A stretch of DNA of 64,000 bases from assembly GCF_029714305.1 (NCBI RefSeq), contig NZ_CP121647.1, forward strand, positions 4,112,501 through 4,176,500. Reading direction: 5' to 3'. The notes beneath the pieces were generated by a model that was not told where the DNA came from, searched no databases, and saw nothing but the letters and a program-made list of their open reading frames with translations. Positions 25,669 through 34,778 of the stretch are shown here, piece after piece. The translations under genes were made by a program, and so were the position numbers. The stretch's first letter is position 1; the number at the start of each line of letters is the position of its first letter. Source of the DNA: Bradyrhizobium sp. CB3481. GTDB taxonomy: Bacteria > Pseudomonadota > Alphaproteobacteria > Rhizobiales > Xanthobacteraceae.

Positions 25669-26994
25669 TCAGAACCCCGCGACGCTGCCGTGCAGGTCGT
25701 ACTGATCGGACCGCTCGATCTTCGCGGTGACGATCTCACCGACTTTCAGAGGACGGCGGCTGGAAAGATAGACCGCGCCGTCGATCTGCGGCGCATCCGC
25801 CTTTGAGCGACCCTTTGCGACCGTCGGCCCGACTTCGTCGATGATGACCTGCTGCCGCGTGCCGACCCTGCGCTTGAGGCGGCGGGCGGAGATTTTCTGC
25901 TGCCGCGCCATCAGCGCGTTCCAGCGCTCCTGCTTGACCTCGTCGGGCACGGCATTACTGATCGCGTTGGAGGCGGCGCCGGCCACCGGCTCGTATTTGA
26001 AGCAGCCGAGACGATCGATCTCGGCCTCTTCGAGCCAGTCGAGCAGATAGGCGAAATCGGAATCGGTCTCGCCGGGGAAGCCGACGATGAAGGTCGAGCG
26101 CAGCGTCAGGTCAGGACATTCCTCGCGCCACTTCTTGATCCGCGCCAGCGTCTTTTCCTGCGCGGCGGGGCGCTTCATCGCCTTCAAAACTTCCGGGCTC
26201 GCATGCTGGAAGGGGATATCGAGATAGGGCAGGACCTTGCCCTCGGTCATCAGGCCGATGACTTCGTCGACATGCGGGTAGGGGTAGACATATTGCAGCC
26301 GCACCCAGGCGCCAAGTTCGCCGAGCTCCTTGGCGAGATCGAAGAATTTGGCGCGAACCTGGCGGTCCTGCCACGGGCTTTCCGCGTATTTCACGTCGAC
26401 GCCATAGGCCGAGGTGTCCTGTGAAATGACCAGCAATTCCTTGACGCCGGCGCTGACCAGTTTCTCCGCTTCGCGCAACACGTCGGCCGCCGGCCGCGAC
26501 ACCAGATCGCCGCGCAGTTTCGGAATGATGCAGAAGCTGCAGCGGTTGTTGCAGCCTTCGGAGATCTTCAGATAGGCGTAGTGGCGCGGCGTCAGCTTGA
26601 CGCCCTGCGGCGGCACCAGATCGAGATGCGGGTTATGCACCGGCGGCAGCGCCCGGTGCACGGCTTCCAGCACGCTCTCATATTGCTGCGGACCTGTGAT
26701 CGAGAGCACGCCCGGATAGGCCGCTTCGATCTGCTCGGGTTCCGCGCCCATGCAGCCGGTGACGATGACCTTGCCGTTCTCGGCCATGGCGTCGCCGATG
26801 GCGCCGAGCGATTCCTGCTTGGCACTGTCGAGGAAGCCGCAGGTGTTGACGATGACGATGTCGGCGCCGTCATGCTTGCGGGCCAGCTCATAGCCTTCGG
26901 CGCGCAGCCGCGTGATGATGCGCTCGGAATCCACCAATGCCTTGGGACATCCAAGCGAAACAAAGCTGATCTTGGGCGCGGCGGCCTGTTGCAT
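25669..26994 (-). CDS. rimO: RimO, ribosomal protein S12 methylthiotransferase
   Basis: 441 residues. Radical-SAM enzyme that adds a methylthio group to the conserved aspartate of ribosomal protein uS12. Three domains are visible: N-terminal UPF0004/MTTase with cluster cysteines at about 16, 52 and 81 ([32 protein letters not shown]), radical SAM CxxxCxxC at 148-155 ([17 protein letters not shown]), and a C-terminal TRAM domain ending [12 protein letters not shown]. The RimO-specific [12 protein letters not shown] and [14 protein letters not shown] distinguish it from MiaB. An ATG ([11 protein letters not shown]) is chosen; an in-frame GTG lies nine codons upstream. Confidence 0.96.
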   Translation of the reverse strand: MQQAAAPKISFVSLGCPKALVDSERIITRLRAEGYELARKHDGADIVIVNTCGFLDSAKQESLGAIGDAMAENGKVIVTGCMGAEPEQIEAAYPGVLSITGPQQYESVLEAVHRALPPVHNPHLDLVPPQGVKLTPRHYAYLKISEGCNNRCSFCIIPKLRGDLVSRPAADVLREAEKLVSAGVKELLVISQDTSAYGVDVKYAESPWQDRQVRAKFFDLAKELGELGAWVRLQYVYPYPHVDEVIGLMTEGKVLPYLDIPFQHASPEVLKAMKRPAAQEKTLARIKKWREECPDLTLRSTFIVGFPGETDSDFAYLLDWLEEAEIDRLGCFKYEPVAGAASNAISNAVPDEVKQERWNALMARQQKISARRLKRRVGTRQQVIIDEVGPTVAKGRSKADAPQIDGAVYLSSRRPLKVGEIVTAKIERSDQYDLHGSVAGF

Positions 26995-27108
26995 ATCTAA
27001 ATCTGCCTGATTGATGGGCACGAACTAGTCCCAATTACTCACAATTACAAGGCTTTGCGCCACCTTCTGACGTGCTATGGAAGCCCTGCCGGGTTAAAGA
27101 GTTGATCG

Positions 27109-27699
27109 ATGAGCGCTGAGTCGTCGCCGAAAATCGTCATTGTCGACGAAAGCCCGATCCGGGCCGCGATCCTCGAAGAGGGGTTGCGGGAGGCGGGTTT
27201 TACCGGCGTCGTGCATATCAGCGAGATGCAGAGCCTTTTGGCGCGGATTTACGCTGTAGATCCCGACGTCATCCTGATCGACCTGGAAAACCCCAGCCGC
27301 GACGTGCTGGAACAGATGTTCCAGGTCAGCCGCGCGGTGCGGCGGCCGATCGCCATGTTCGTCGACCAGAGCGATGCCGCCTCGATCCAGGCCTCCGTCG
27401 AGGCCGGCGTCTCCGCCTACATCGTCGATGGGCTGAAGAAGGAGCGGATCAAGCCGATCCTCGACCTCTGCATTTCCCGCTTCAACGCCTTCGCCAAGCT
27501 GCAGGACGAACTCGACCGCACCAAGTCGGCGCTCGAGGAACGCAAGGTCATCGACCGCGCCAAGGGAATTTTGATGAAGGTGAAGGGCCTCACCGAAGAA
27601 GAGGCTTATGTGCTGATGCGCTCCACCGCGATGCGCGAGAAAAAGAAGATCGGCGAGATCGCACAGTCGATCCTGACGGCGTCGGAACTCCTGAAATGA
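27109..27699 (+). CDS. nasT: NasT, ANTAR-domain antiterminator response regulator
   Basis: 196 residues. N-terminal pseudo-receiver domain (KIVIVDESPIRAAILEEGL; Asp58 in LIDLENP at the phospho-acceptor position) and a C-terminal ANTAR RNA-binding domain at about 130-190 (LEERKVIDRAKGILMKVKGLTEEEAYVLMRSTAMREKKKIGEIAQSIL). NasT binds leader RNA hairpins and prevents transcription termination of nitrate-assimilation genes; NasS holds it inactive when nitrate is absent. It is translationally coupled to nasS (ATGA overlap). In Bradyrhizobium NasST also controls nitrous oxide reductase genes. Confidence 0.94.
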   Translation: MSAESSPKIVIVDESPIRAAILEEGLREAGFTGVVHISEMQSLLARIYAVDPDVILIDLENPSRDVLEQMFQVSRAVRRPIAMFVDQSDAASIQASVEAGVSAYIVDGLKKERIKPILDLCISRFNAFAKLQDELDRTKSALEERKVIDRAKGILMKVKGLTEEEAYVLMRSTAMREKKKIGEIAQSILTASELLK

Positions 27700-28862
27700 C
27701 CACACCGCTGCATATCGGCTTCATTCCGCTGGTCGACGCCTCCGCGCTGATCATTGCCGTCGACAAGGGCTTTGCCGCCGCCGAAGGGCTCGACGTTACG
27801 CTGGTGCGGGAAGTGTCGTGGTCCAACGTCCGCGACAAGCTCAATATCGGCATGTTCGACGCGGCGCATCTGCTGGCCCCGGTGGCGATCGCCTCCAGCC
27901 TCGGGCTCGGTCACGTCAAGGTGCCGATCGTGGCGCCGTTCAATCTCGGCCTCAACGGCAACGCCATCACGGTGTCGCCGTTGTTGCATGCCGCCATCAT
28001 GGCGGAGATCGATGGCGACGCGCTCGATCCGATGGCGACCGCGCTGGCGCTCGCCCGCGTCGTCGCCAAGCGGCGCAAGAGCGGGGCGGATCCCCTGACT
28101 TTCGGCATGACTTTCCCGTTCTCGACCCACAATTACCAGCTCCGGTTCTGGATGGCGGCGGGCGGGGTCGATCCCGACGAGGACGTGCGGCTGGTGGTAT
28201 TGCCGCCGCCCTACATGGTAGACAGCCTTGCCAACGGCCAGGTCGACGCCTTCTGCGTCGGCGCGCCCTGGAACTCGATCGCGGTCGATCTCGGCATCGG
28301 CCACATCCTGCATTTTTCGTCCGATATTCTGGTTCGTGCAGCGGAGAAGGTGCTCGCTGTCAGGCAGAGTTGGTCGGAGAAGAATTCGGAGGTGCTGGCG
28401 GCGTTGACGCGGGCCGCGGCGAAGGCGGCCGATTTTATCGAGCACCCGGAAAACCGCGCCGAAGCCGCGCACATCCTGGCCCGGCCGGGGCGGATCGGCG
28501 TCGATGCGGAGCTGATCCAGCGCACTCTCGATGGCCGGCTAAAGGTCTCGCCCGATGGAGCCAGACGCGAAAGCAGCCGCTATCTACTGATCGGCCGCGA
28601 GGGGGCGGGCCGGCCCGACCCCGCCCAGGCCGCCTGGCTCTATGCCCAGATGGTGCGCTGGGGGCAGGCGGAGGTGCGGCCCGATGCGCTGCAGACCGCG
28701 ATCGGGGTCTTCAGGCCCGACCTCTTTGATGCCGCCATGGGACGTCCCCAGGCCGTCTCCGACGCCTCTGGCGCCATCGGCGCCTTTGTGGGACCCGCGT
28801 TTGACCCTGGCGACATCGCGGGCCATCTGGCGGCGTTCAAGATCGGCCACTGGAAGCCCTAA
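27696..28862 (+). CDS. nasS: NasS, nitrate-sensing NrtA/CmpA-like binding protein
   Basis: 388 residues of the nitrate/bicarbonate-binding NrtA/CmpA family, but with no signal peptide: the chain starts TTPLHIGFIPLVDASALIIAVDKG, directly with the binding domain. This is the cytoplasmic sensor form. Typical segments: EVSWSNVRDKLNIGMFDAAHLLAPVAIAS, TFGMTFPFSTHNYQLRFWMAAGGVDPD, PPPYMVDSLANGQVDAFCVGAPWNS. NasS sequesters NasT and lets it go on binding nitrate or nitrite. The start overlaps the nasT stop by 4 bases. It is followed by a long structured leader before nirA. Confidence 0.93.
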   Translation: MTTPLHIGFIPLVDASALIIAVDKGFAAAEGLDVTLVREVSWSNVRDKLNIGMFDAAHLLAPVAIASSLGLGHVKVPIVAPFNLGLNGNAITVSPLLHAAIMAEIDGDALDPMATALALARVVAKRRKSGADPLTFGMTFPFSTHNYQLRFWMAAGGVDPDEDVRLVVLPPPYMVDSLANGQVDAFCVGAPWNSIAVDLGIGHILHFSSDILVRAAEKVLAVRQSWSEKNSEVLAALTRAAAKAADFIEHPENRAEAAHILARPGRIGVDAELIQRTLDGRLKVSPDGARRESSRYLLIGREGAGRPDPAQAAWLYAQMVRWGQAEVRPDALQTAIGVFRPDLFDAAMGRPQAVSDASGAIGAFVGPAFDPGDIAGHLAAFKIGHWKP

Positions 28863-29012
28863 GCGAGCCGACTGAGGTAATATTAGGCAAAAGTCTCATG
28901 CGCCCAATCATTGGGCATTGTGCCTACGAAGCGGCACTGAAGCCGGCTTCATAGTTTTGAGTTTCATGCTCGGAACACATTGAAAATCATCGATATTTTT
29001 ATCGAGCCTCTC

Positions 29013-29028
29013 TGGCACGCAACTTGAA
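29013..29028 (+). promoter_or_regulatory. Candidate sigma-54 (-24/-12) promoter for nirA operon
   Basis: TGGCACG-CAAC-TTGAA matches the consensus TGGCACG-N4-TTGCW with correct spacing; the -24 GG is intact, but the -12 dinucleotide is GA rather than GC. Upstream is an inverted repeat GTGCC-N8-GGCAC (about 28929-28946). Nitrogen-control genes commonly use sigma-54 and NtrC. Transcription would start near 29040, leaving a leader of about 175 bases. Confidence 0.45.
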
Positions 29029-29038
29029 TGTTGCAGTG

Positions 29039-29154
29039 CGGTCGGCTCGTCGCTGAAGCCTGCTGACCGATGTCCAAGATGGATTTCCGCAGCAACGAAG
29101 CTGGCCGGGCCGCTTGCCAGAAATGCCGTCCGGCGCCTCCGCCGGATCGATTTT
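29039..29154 (+). promoter_or_regulatory. Structured leader of nirA operon, candidate NasT (ANTAR) target
   Basis: The leader holds three successive hairpins: CGGTCGGC/GCTGACCG (29039-29046 with 29062-29069), CTGGC/GCCAG (29101-29105 with 29116-29120), and a strong TCCGGCG/CGCCGGA stem at 29129-29146 followed by TCGATTTT. Two hairpins ahead of a terminator, next to nasT, is the architecture NasT-type antiterminators act on. I could not confirm the hexanucleotide loops with A at position 1 and G at 4 that ANTAR domains read. Confidence 0.5.
29129..29154 (+). terminator. Terminator-like hairpin in nirA leader
   Basis: TCCGGCG-CCTC-CGCCGGA is a 7-bp perfect stem with a tetraloop, followed by TCGATTTTCC. 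It lies 61 bases before the nirA start codon, which suits a conditional terminator rather than an end-of-gene terminator for nasS, whose stop is 267 bases upstream. Confidence 0.6.
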
Positions 29155-29214
29155 CCAAGCGGTCTTTCCCGTTCGTTGACGCCACCAGCCGTGGCCGCAG
29201 GAGCTTCGTCGCGC

Positions 29215-30999
29215 ATGAAAATCGAAACGCTCTCAATCGACTTTACCGACGAGCAGAAGCGCTATCTCGAGGGCTTTACCACGGGCCTGCAGATCAGCCG
29301 GGTCGGGCGCGGCCTCGGTGGCGCTGCGGGCAAGGCGGCGGCCGAACCGACTGGGCCGGACGCCGCGCATATCAAGGCGCAGGACAAGGTCATCGCGTCA
29401 GGCAAGAAGCTCGCCGATCCCGAGAAGTTCAAGCGCGAGGAGCATCCGTTCGACGCCTATCCGCGGCTGAAGCAGCAGGCGCTCGACAATGCGCCGCCGA
29501 GCCCTGCGGACAATTTCCGCTGGCGCTATTACGGCCTGTTCTACGTCGCGCCGGCGCAGGACTCCTACATGTGCCGCTTGCGGATTCCGAACGGCATCCT
29601 GAAGCACTGGCAGTTTTCGGGCCTCGCCGATCTGAGCGAGCGGCTGTGCGGGCCGTTCTGCCACGTCACGACGCGGGCCAATTTGCAGGTGCGGGAAATT
29701 CCGCCGAAGCATGCGGTGGCGCTGATCGAGGGCATCCAGGATCTCGGCCTCTGTTCGCGCGGCACCGGAGCCGACAACATCCGCAATGTCACGGGGACGC
29801 CGACCGCCGGGATCGATCCGCAGGAACTGCTCGATACCCGGGAGTATGCGCGCGAATGGCACTATCACATCCTCAACGACCGCTCGCTCTACGGTCTGCC
29901 GCGCAAGTTCAACGTCGCCTTCGACGGCGCCGGCAAGATCGCCGCGCTGGAAGACACCAATGATATCGCCTTCACGGCGGTCGAGGTGAAGGACGGCTTT
30001 GGCGCCGAGGGAGGCATCTGGTTTCGCCTCGGGCTTGGCGGCATCACCGGGCACAAGGATTTTGCCAAGTATACCGACATCATCGTGAGGCCGGCCGACG
30101 CCACCAAAGTGGCCGACGCCATCGTCCGCATCTTCATCGATCTCGGCGACCGCACCAACCGCAACAAGGCGCGGCTGAAATATGTGCTCGACGGCATGGG
30201 CCACGAGAAATTCCTTGCGCTGGTCGAGGAGCGGCTCGGCAAGCCTTTCACCCGCGTGCCGGCGGAGGCGCTTTGCCTACGGCCGGCGTCCGACCGCATG
30301 GCGCATATCGGCGTGCACAAGCAGAAGCAGGACAGGCTGAACTGGATCGGCGTGTCATTGCCGCTCGGCAAGGTTACCGCCGAGCAAATGCGCGGATTGG
30401 CGAAGATCGCGCAGGATCTGGGCGACGGCGACATTCGCCTGACGGTGTGGCAGAACCTGCTGATATCAGGAGTGCGCGACGAAAATGTCGAACTGGCGAT
30501 CGCCGCGATCCAGAAAATCGGGCTTGCGGTCGAGGCTTCGCACATCCGTGCCGGCCTGATCGCCTGCACCGGCAATGCCGGCTGCCGCTTCGCAGCTTCC
30601 AACACCAAGCGGCATGCCGCCGAGATCGGAGACTGGTGCGAGCCGCGCGTTGCCATCGACACGCCGATCAACATTCACGTCACCGGCTGCCACCATTCCT
30701 GCGCGCAGCACTACATCAGCGATATCGGCCTGATCGCAGCGCGCGTTCCCGTCGGCGAGGATGACGACACCGTCGAGGGCTATCACCTGTTTGCCGGCGG
30801 CGGCTTTGGTCCCGACGCCGATGTCGGGCAGGAGGTTTTTCATGACCTCAAGGCGGAAGATGCGCCGAAGGCGGTCGAGAAGCTGCTGAAGGCGTATCTC
30901 ACCCATCGCGCATCATCCGATGAGACGTTCCTGACATTTGCGCGCCGCCATGACGGCGCGGGCTTGCGCAAGCTCGCCGAAGCCGAGGTGTCCGCATGA
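29215..30999 (+). CDS. nirA: NirA-type ferredoxin-dependent nitrite reductase (siroheme/4Fe-4S)
   Basis: 594 residues. Reduces nitrite to ammonium with six electrons during nitrate assimilation; sulfite reductase haemoproteins share the fold. The bipartite cluster/siroheme ligands are Cys451 and Cys457 (ACTGNAGCRF) and Cys492 and Cys496 (TGCHHSCAQH). Both ferrite-reductase halves are present (TRANLQVREIPPKH; DIRLTVWQNLLISGV). The ATG at 29215 has AGGAG upstream; the frame continues upstream into the leader without a ribosome site. Its position after nasTS favours nitrite over sulfite as substrate. It overlaps the next gene as ATGA, so both are made together. Confidence 0.88.
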   Translation: MKIETLSIDFTDEQKRYLEGFTTGLQISRVGRGLGGAAGKAAAEPTGPDAAHIKAQDKVIASGKKLADPEKFKREEHPFDAYPRLKQQALDNAPPSPADNFRWRYYGLFYVAPAQDSYMCRLRIPNGILKHWQFSGLADLSERLCGPFCHVTTRANLQVREIPPKHAVALIEGIQDLGLCSRGTGADNIRNVTGTPTAGIDPQELLDTREYAREWHYHILNDRSLYGLPRKFNVAFDGAGKIAALEDTNDIAFTAVEVKDGFGAEGGIWFRLGLGGITGHKDFAKYTDIIVRPADATKVADAIVRIFIDLGDRTNRNKARLKYVLDGMGHEKFLALVEERLGKPFTRVPAEALCLRPASDRMAHIGVHKQKQDRLNWIGVSLPLGKVTAEQMRGLAKIAQDLGDGDIRLTVWQNLLISGVRDENVELAIAAIQKIGLAVEASHIRAGLIACTGNAGCRFAASNTKRHAAEIGDWCEPRVAIDTPINIHVTGCHHSCAQHYISDIGLIAARVPVGEDDDTVEGYHLFAGGGFGPDADVGQEVFHDLKAEDAPKAVEKLLKAYLTHRASSDETFLTFARRHDGAGLRKLAEAEVSA

Positions 31000-32594
31000 A
31001 CCAGATCACGCCGCCACCGAAGATCGAGATCATTCCATCGAACGCGCCATTCTCCGAGGCGCAACGCTCCTGGCTGAACGGATTCTTTGCCGGACTGCTA
31101 TCCGATGCAACGCCGTTGTCCGCCGAGCAGGGCGCCGCCGTGATGCAAGGCGCGGCTGGCGATGATGATGATGGCGAAGCGCCGTGGCACGACCAGACCA
31201 TGCCGATGGCCGAGCGCATGAAACTCGCCGAGGGACGTCCGCTGCGGCGGCGGATGATGGCGGCAATGGCGCAGCAGGACTGCGGCCAGTGCGGCTATGA
31301 CTGCCACAATTATTCAGAAGCAATTGCGAGCAAGAGCGAAGCGCGGCTCAACCTCTGCGTCCCCGGCGGCAAGGAAACCGCGCGGATGCTGAAGTCGTTG
31401 TATGAGGAAATCGACAAGGCTCCGTCCACGCCGTCAGCCGCGGCAGCGGCGGCTCCGGCTGCGTCTGCCGCCGTAGCAGAGCCGGGACGGTCGCGCGATA
31501 ATCCGGTCGCGGCCACCTTCCTGTCGCGCCGGCTTCTGAACAAACAAGGTTCGGAAAAGGAGACCTGGCACATCGAGTTCGATCTCTCCGCCGCCGGTCT
31601 CGACTATGTCGTCGGCGATTCCTTCGGCATCTTTGCGCGCAACGATGTCGGGCTGGTCGATCAGATCATCGCGCTGCTCGGCGCGTCCCACACCACGGAG
31701 GTGAACGGCAAGACGCTGCGCGAAGTGCTGATGGACGACGTCTCGCTGTCGCCGGCGCCGGACTCGCTATTCGAGCTGATCTCGTACCTCACCGGCGGCG
31801 CCAGGCGCGAGAAGGCACGCGCACTGGCACAGGGCGAGGACCCCGACGGCGACGCCGCGACACTCGACGTGATGGCGGTGCTGCAAAAGTTTTCCGGCGT
31901 GCGCCCGCATCCCGAGGCCTTCGTCGAGGCGCTGGAGCCGCTGCAGCCGCGGCTCTATTCGATCTCATCGTCACACAATGCGACGCCCGGCAGATTGTCA
32001 CTAACGGTCGACTGCGTGCGCTACGTGATCAACAAGCGCAAGCGTCTCGGGCTCGCCTCAACCTTCCTCGCCGAGCGCATCAATCCCGGCGACGAATTAA
32101 AGGTCTATGTGCAGAAGGCCCACGGCTTCGCGCTGCCGCAGGACCCGAAGACGCCGATCATCATGATCGGGCCGGGCACCGGCGTCGCACCATTCCGCGC
32201 CTTCCTGCACGACCGCCGCGCAACCGGAGCGCCCGGCAAGAACTGGCTGTTCTTCGGCCATCAGCGCAGCGATTGCGATTTCTTCTATGCCGATGAACTC
32301 AACGCGATGAAGACCTCGGGCCTCCTGACGCGGCTGTCGTTGGCGTGGTCGCGCGACGGCGACAAGAAATTCTACGTGCAGGATCGCATGCGCGAGGTCG
32401 GCCGCGAATTGTGGACCTGGCTTGCCGAGGGCGCGCATGTCTACATCTGCGGCGATGCCAAGCGGATGGCCAAGGACGTCGAGCGCGCGCTGGTCGACAT
32501 CGTCGCCCAGTTCGGCGCCCGATCGACCGATGAGGCGGTCAGCTTCGTTGGCGAACTCAAGAAAAGCGGCCGGTTCCAGCAGGACGTTTACTGA
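30996..32594 (+). CDS. Fe-S/FAD/NADPH reductase, sulfite-reductase flavoprotein-like, lacking the flavodoxin domain
   Basis: 532 residues. N-terminal FSEAQRSWLNGFFAGLLS is the motif found at the head of CysJ-like proteins. Next comes a four-cysteine cluster motif, C96-x2-C99-x3-C103-x17-C121 (DCGQCGYDCHNY), resembling the small FeS domain of electron-transfer proteins. An Ala-rich linker (141-165) leads to an FAD-binding domain (RLYSISSS at 320-327; GLASTFLAERI) and an NADPH-binding domain (GPGTGVAPFRAFLHDRR at 393 on; YICGDAKRMAKDV). The FMN/flavodoxin domain of CysJ is absent. It probably passes electrons from NADPH through FAD and the Fe-S centre to the NirA partner encoded just upstream. 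Confidence 0.85.
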   Translation: MNQITPPPKIEIIPSNAPFSEAQRSWLNGFFAGLLSDATPLSAEQGAAVMQGAAGDDDDGEAPWHDQTMPMAERMKLAEGRPLRRRMMAAMAQQDCGQCGYDCHNYSEAIASKSEARLNLCVPGGKETARMLKSLYEEIDKAPSTPSAAAAAAPAASAAVAEPGRSRDNPVAATFLSRRLLNKQGSEKETWHIEFDLSAAGLDYVVGDSFGIFARNDVGLVDQIIALLGASHTTEVNGKTLREVLMDDVSLSPAPDSLFELISYLTGGARREKARALAQGEDPDGDAATLDVMAVLQKFSGVRPHPEAFVEALEPLQPRLYSISSSHNATPGRLSLTVDCVRYVINKRKRLGLASTFLAERINPGDELKVYVQKAHGFALPQDPKTPIIMIGPGTGVAPFRAFLHDRRATGAPGKNWLFFGHQRSDCDFFYADELNAMKTSGLLTRLSLAWSRDGDKKFYVQDRMREVGRELWTWLAEGAHVYICGDAKRMAKDVERALVDIVAQFGARSTDEAVSFVGELKKSGRFQQDVY

Positions 32595-32770
32595 GCCGGG
32601 TTCCGTCTAGTTCAAATCGGCCCAAATAAAATTCTCGCGCTCGGCGGGAAAAGGGGAATTTTCCCCTCAAAATGGCGGGGGTTAGAGCGTCCGCGTCGCT
32701 ATTTCGGCCGGCATCTTGCGTCCTGATACAATCGATATTCCATATGCAGCCCATGCCGCGTTGGAGATCG

Positions 32771-32926
32771 ATGATGCGCGAACTATCGGCGGAAGCCCGC
32801 CTGCACCTTTACGCACGTTCGGTGTCCCGCCGTTCCGGCACCGGCCTGCACACGGCCGCGCTGTACAGCGCGTTCGCGCTCATCGCCGCGATCGTGTTCG
32901 GCACGCTCTCGGTCCATCCGTTCTAA
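32771..32926 (+). CDS. Small single-span membrane protein
   Basis: 51 residues: a basic N-terminal half ([22 protein letters not shown]) and one membrane helix ([17 protein letters not shown]). TTGGAGATCGATG supplies a ribosome-binding site a few bases before the ATG pair at 32771. In-frame starts exist upstream at 32744 and 32672 but have poorer signals. It is convergent with pxpA and its last four bases overlap the pxpA stop. Function unknown; a strand-bias in codon positions and the clear helix make it likely real. Confidence 0.6.
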   Translation: MMRELSAEARLHLYARSVSRRSGTGLHTAALYSAFALIAAIVFGTLSVHPF

Positions 32927-33699
32927 GTTGATGTTGCCGTCTTGAACGGCGCGACCGTAATTCCCGCGTCCTTCAACGCCTTTCGCACGCCGCGCGCGAT
33001 GTCGACCGCGCCCGGCGTGTCGCCGTGAATGCAGACGGTGTCGGTGCGCATCTTGATCACCTTGCCGGTCACTGAGACGACCGCGCCATCCTGCACCATC
33101 CGCACCACGCGATCAGCGATCTCCTTCGCATCGTGCAGCACGGCGCCGGGCTTCTTGCGCGACACCAGCATGCCATTGTCCTCATAGGCGCGGTCGGCGA
33201 ACACTTCATGCACCATCGGCAGGTTGGCGGCTTCGCCCGCCGTTACCAGCTTCGAATTGGCGAGCACCACGAAGATCAAATTGGGATCGACCGCCTTGAT
33301 GCCGTTGGCGATGGCTCTTGCGGTCATGTCATCTTCGCAGGCGACGTTGGAGATCGCGCCGTGCGCCTTGACGTGAGTGACCTTGTAGCCGGCCGCGGTC
33401 GCAATCGCCTGCAACGCACCGATCTGGTAGGCGATGAGGTTTTCGATCTCCGACGACTTCAAGCCCGGCATCGGCCGCCGGCCAAAGCCGTGCAGGTCGC
33501 GATAGCCGGGATGCGCGCCGACGCTGACGCCGCGCGCTTTGGCAAGCTCGACGGTGTGACGCATGATGTCGGGATCGCCGGCATGGAAACCGCAAGCGAC
33601 ATTCACCGACGTCGCCAGCTCAATCATCGCGGCGTCATTGCCCATTTCCCACGCGCCAAATCCTTCGCCGAGATCGCAATTGAGGTCGATGCTTGTCAT
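32923..33699 (-). CDS. pxpA: PxpA, 5-oxoprolinase subunit A (LamB/YcsF family)
   Basis: 258 residues, full length. Together with PxpB and PxpC it hydrolyses 5-oxoproline (pyroglutamate) to glutamate with ATP. Family signatures: [56 protein letters not shown], and the C-terminal [16 protein letters not shown]. Third gene of the pxpB-pxpC-pxpA set, 29 bases after pxpC. The lactam-utilisation label used for older relatives is superseded. Confidence 0.95.
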   Translation of the reverse strand: MTSIDLNCDLGEGFGAWEMGNDAAMIELATSVNVACGFHAGDPDIMRHTVELAKARGVSVGAHPGYRDLHGFGRRPMPGLKSSEIENLIAYQIGALQAIATAAGYKVTHVKAHGAISNVACEDDMTARAIANGIKAVDPNLIFVVLANSKLVTAGEAANLPMVHEVFADRAYEDNGMLVSRKKPGAVLHDAKEIADRVVRMVQDGAVVSVTGKVIKMRTDTVCIHGDTPGAVDIARGVRKALKDAGITVAPFKTATST

Positions 33700-33728
33700 G
33701 TTGTTGGTCCGCTTCTCGTGAGTGGATT

Positions 33729-34778
33729 TCAGTCCGGTCCCGCAATGTCGGCGACCGCGTGCCAGGTTCCGACGTCGATGGCGTTGACGGCGTGGCCGGC
33801 GACATTGGCATCGTGCAGCGCCTCGATATTGAGATCAACGCTTTCGATGGCGCGCAGCCGGTCGGGCAGGGTGCGCAGCATATCAGCGAATTTGCGCGCC
33901 TCGGACTGTGCTTCCGCCATGCTGACGGCTAGAAAGCGAAAGGCGCGGCCGGCGGGGATCTGGGCGAGGCGTCCGAGATCGGCTGATATCACGGTTGCGA
34001 TCTTCGGATAGCCGCCGCTGGTGCCGCGATCCGGCATCAGCACGATCGGCTGACCCATGCCAGGCACCTGCAGGCTGCCGTTGACGGTGCCGTCGGAAAC
34101 GATGTTGTGGCCATGAAGGTGCCTGAGAACCGGGCCTTCGAGCCGGTAGCCCATGCGGTCGCTGGTTGCCGAGATCTTCCATTCGCTGTCGAGAAACAGC
34201 TTTTTGGTCTCATCAGTGAATTCGTCATCCTGCGGTCCGAAGACCACTCGGATCGGCGCATCGGTTGCCGCCGGAAGCTCGATCCGCCGTTCCGGCACGC
34301 CACTTGCGGCCTTGGTCTGCAACTCGTCACCGGCCTGCAGCGGACGGGGGTAGGGGCTGCCGAGCCCGGCGCGTGCGTTGACCGCAAGGCTGCCGAACAT
34401 CGGCTCGCCGATAATGCCGCCTTCGATCGCCAGATAGCTAAACGAGCCGCCGCGCGCAAAGCCGAGCGTCAGCGTCTCGCCATCGGCAAGCGTCGCGGAC
34501 GTGTCTGGCGCCACCGCGCGGCCGGCGATATCGGCATTGCGCGGCGCTCCGGCCAGCGCAATGCGCACGGTGCCGCCGCGCGCGATGAATTTTGCGCCGA
34601 ACGGACCGACTTCAACGGCCGCCGTGAACGGTCCATTGCCAACCAGCGTATTCGCGGCCGCCAATGCCAGCCGGTCCATCGCGCCGCTCGGCACCAGGCC
34701 GTAGCGTTGCGCACCCGGACGTCCACCGTCCTGAACCGAACTTGCCGGGCCAATCGCTGCAATGACGAGCTTGCTCAT
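33729..34778 (-). CDS. pxpC: PxpC, 5-oxoprolinase subunit C (biotin-dependent carboxyltransferase family)
   Basis: 349 residues. N-terminal [46 protein letters not shown] is the hallmark of the AHS2/KipA family; a middle [56 protein letters not shown] follows in the expected place. Subunit C completes the oxoprolinase with PxpA and PxpB. Its start overlaps the pxpB stop as ATGA. Confidence 0.94.
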   Translation of the reverse strand: MSKLVIAAIGPASSVQDGGRPGAQRYGLVPSGAMDRLALAAANTLVGNGPFTAAVEVGPFGAKFIARGGTVRIALAGAPRNADIAGRAVAPDTSATLADGETLTLGFARGGSFSYLAIEGGIIGEPMFGSLAVNARAGLGSPYPRPLQAGDELQTKAASGVPERRIELPAATDAPIRVVFGPQDDEFTDETKKLFLDSEWKISATSDRMGYRLEGPVLRHLHGHNIVSDGTVNGSLQVPGMGQPIVLMPDRGTSGGYPKIATVISADLGRLAQIPAGRAFRFLAVSMAEAQSEARKFADMLRTLPDRLRAIESVDLNIEALHDANVAGHAVNAIDVGTWHAVADIAGPD

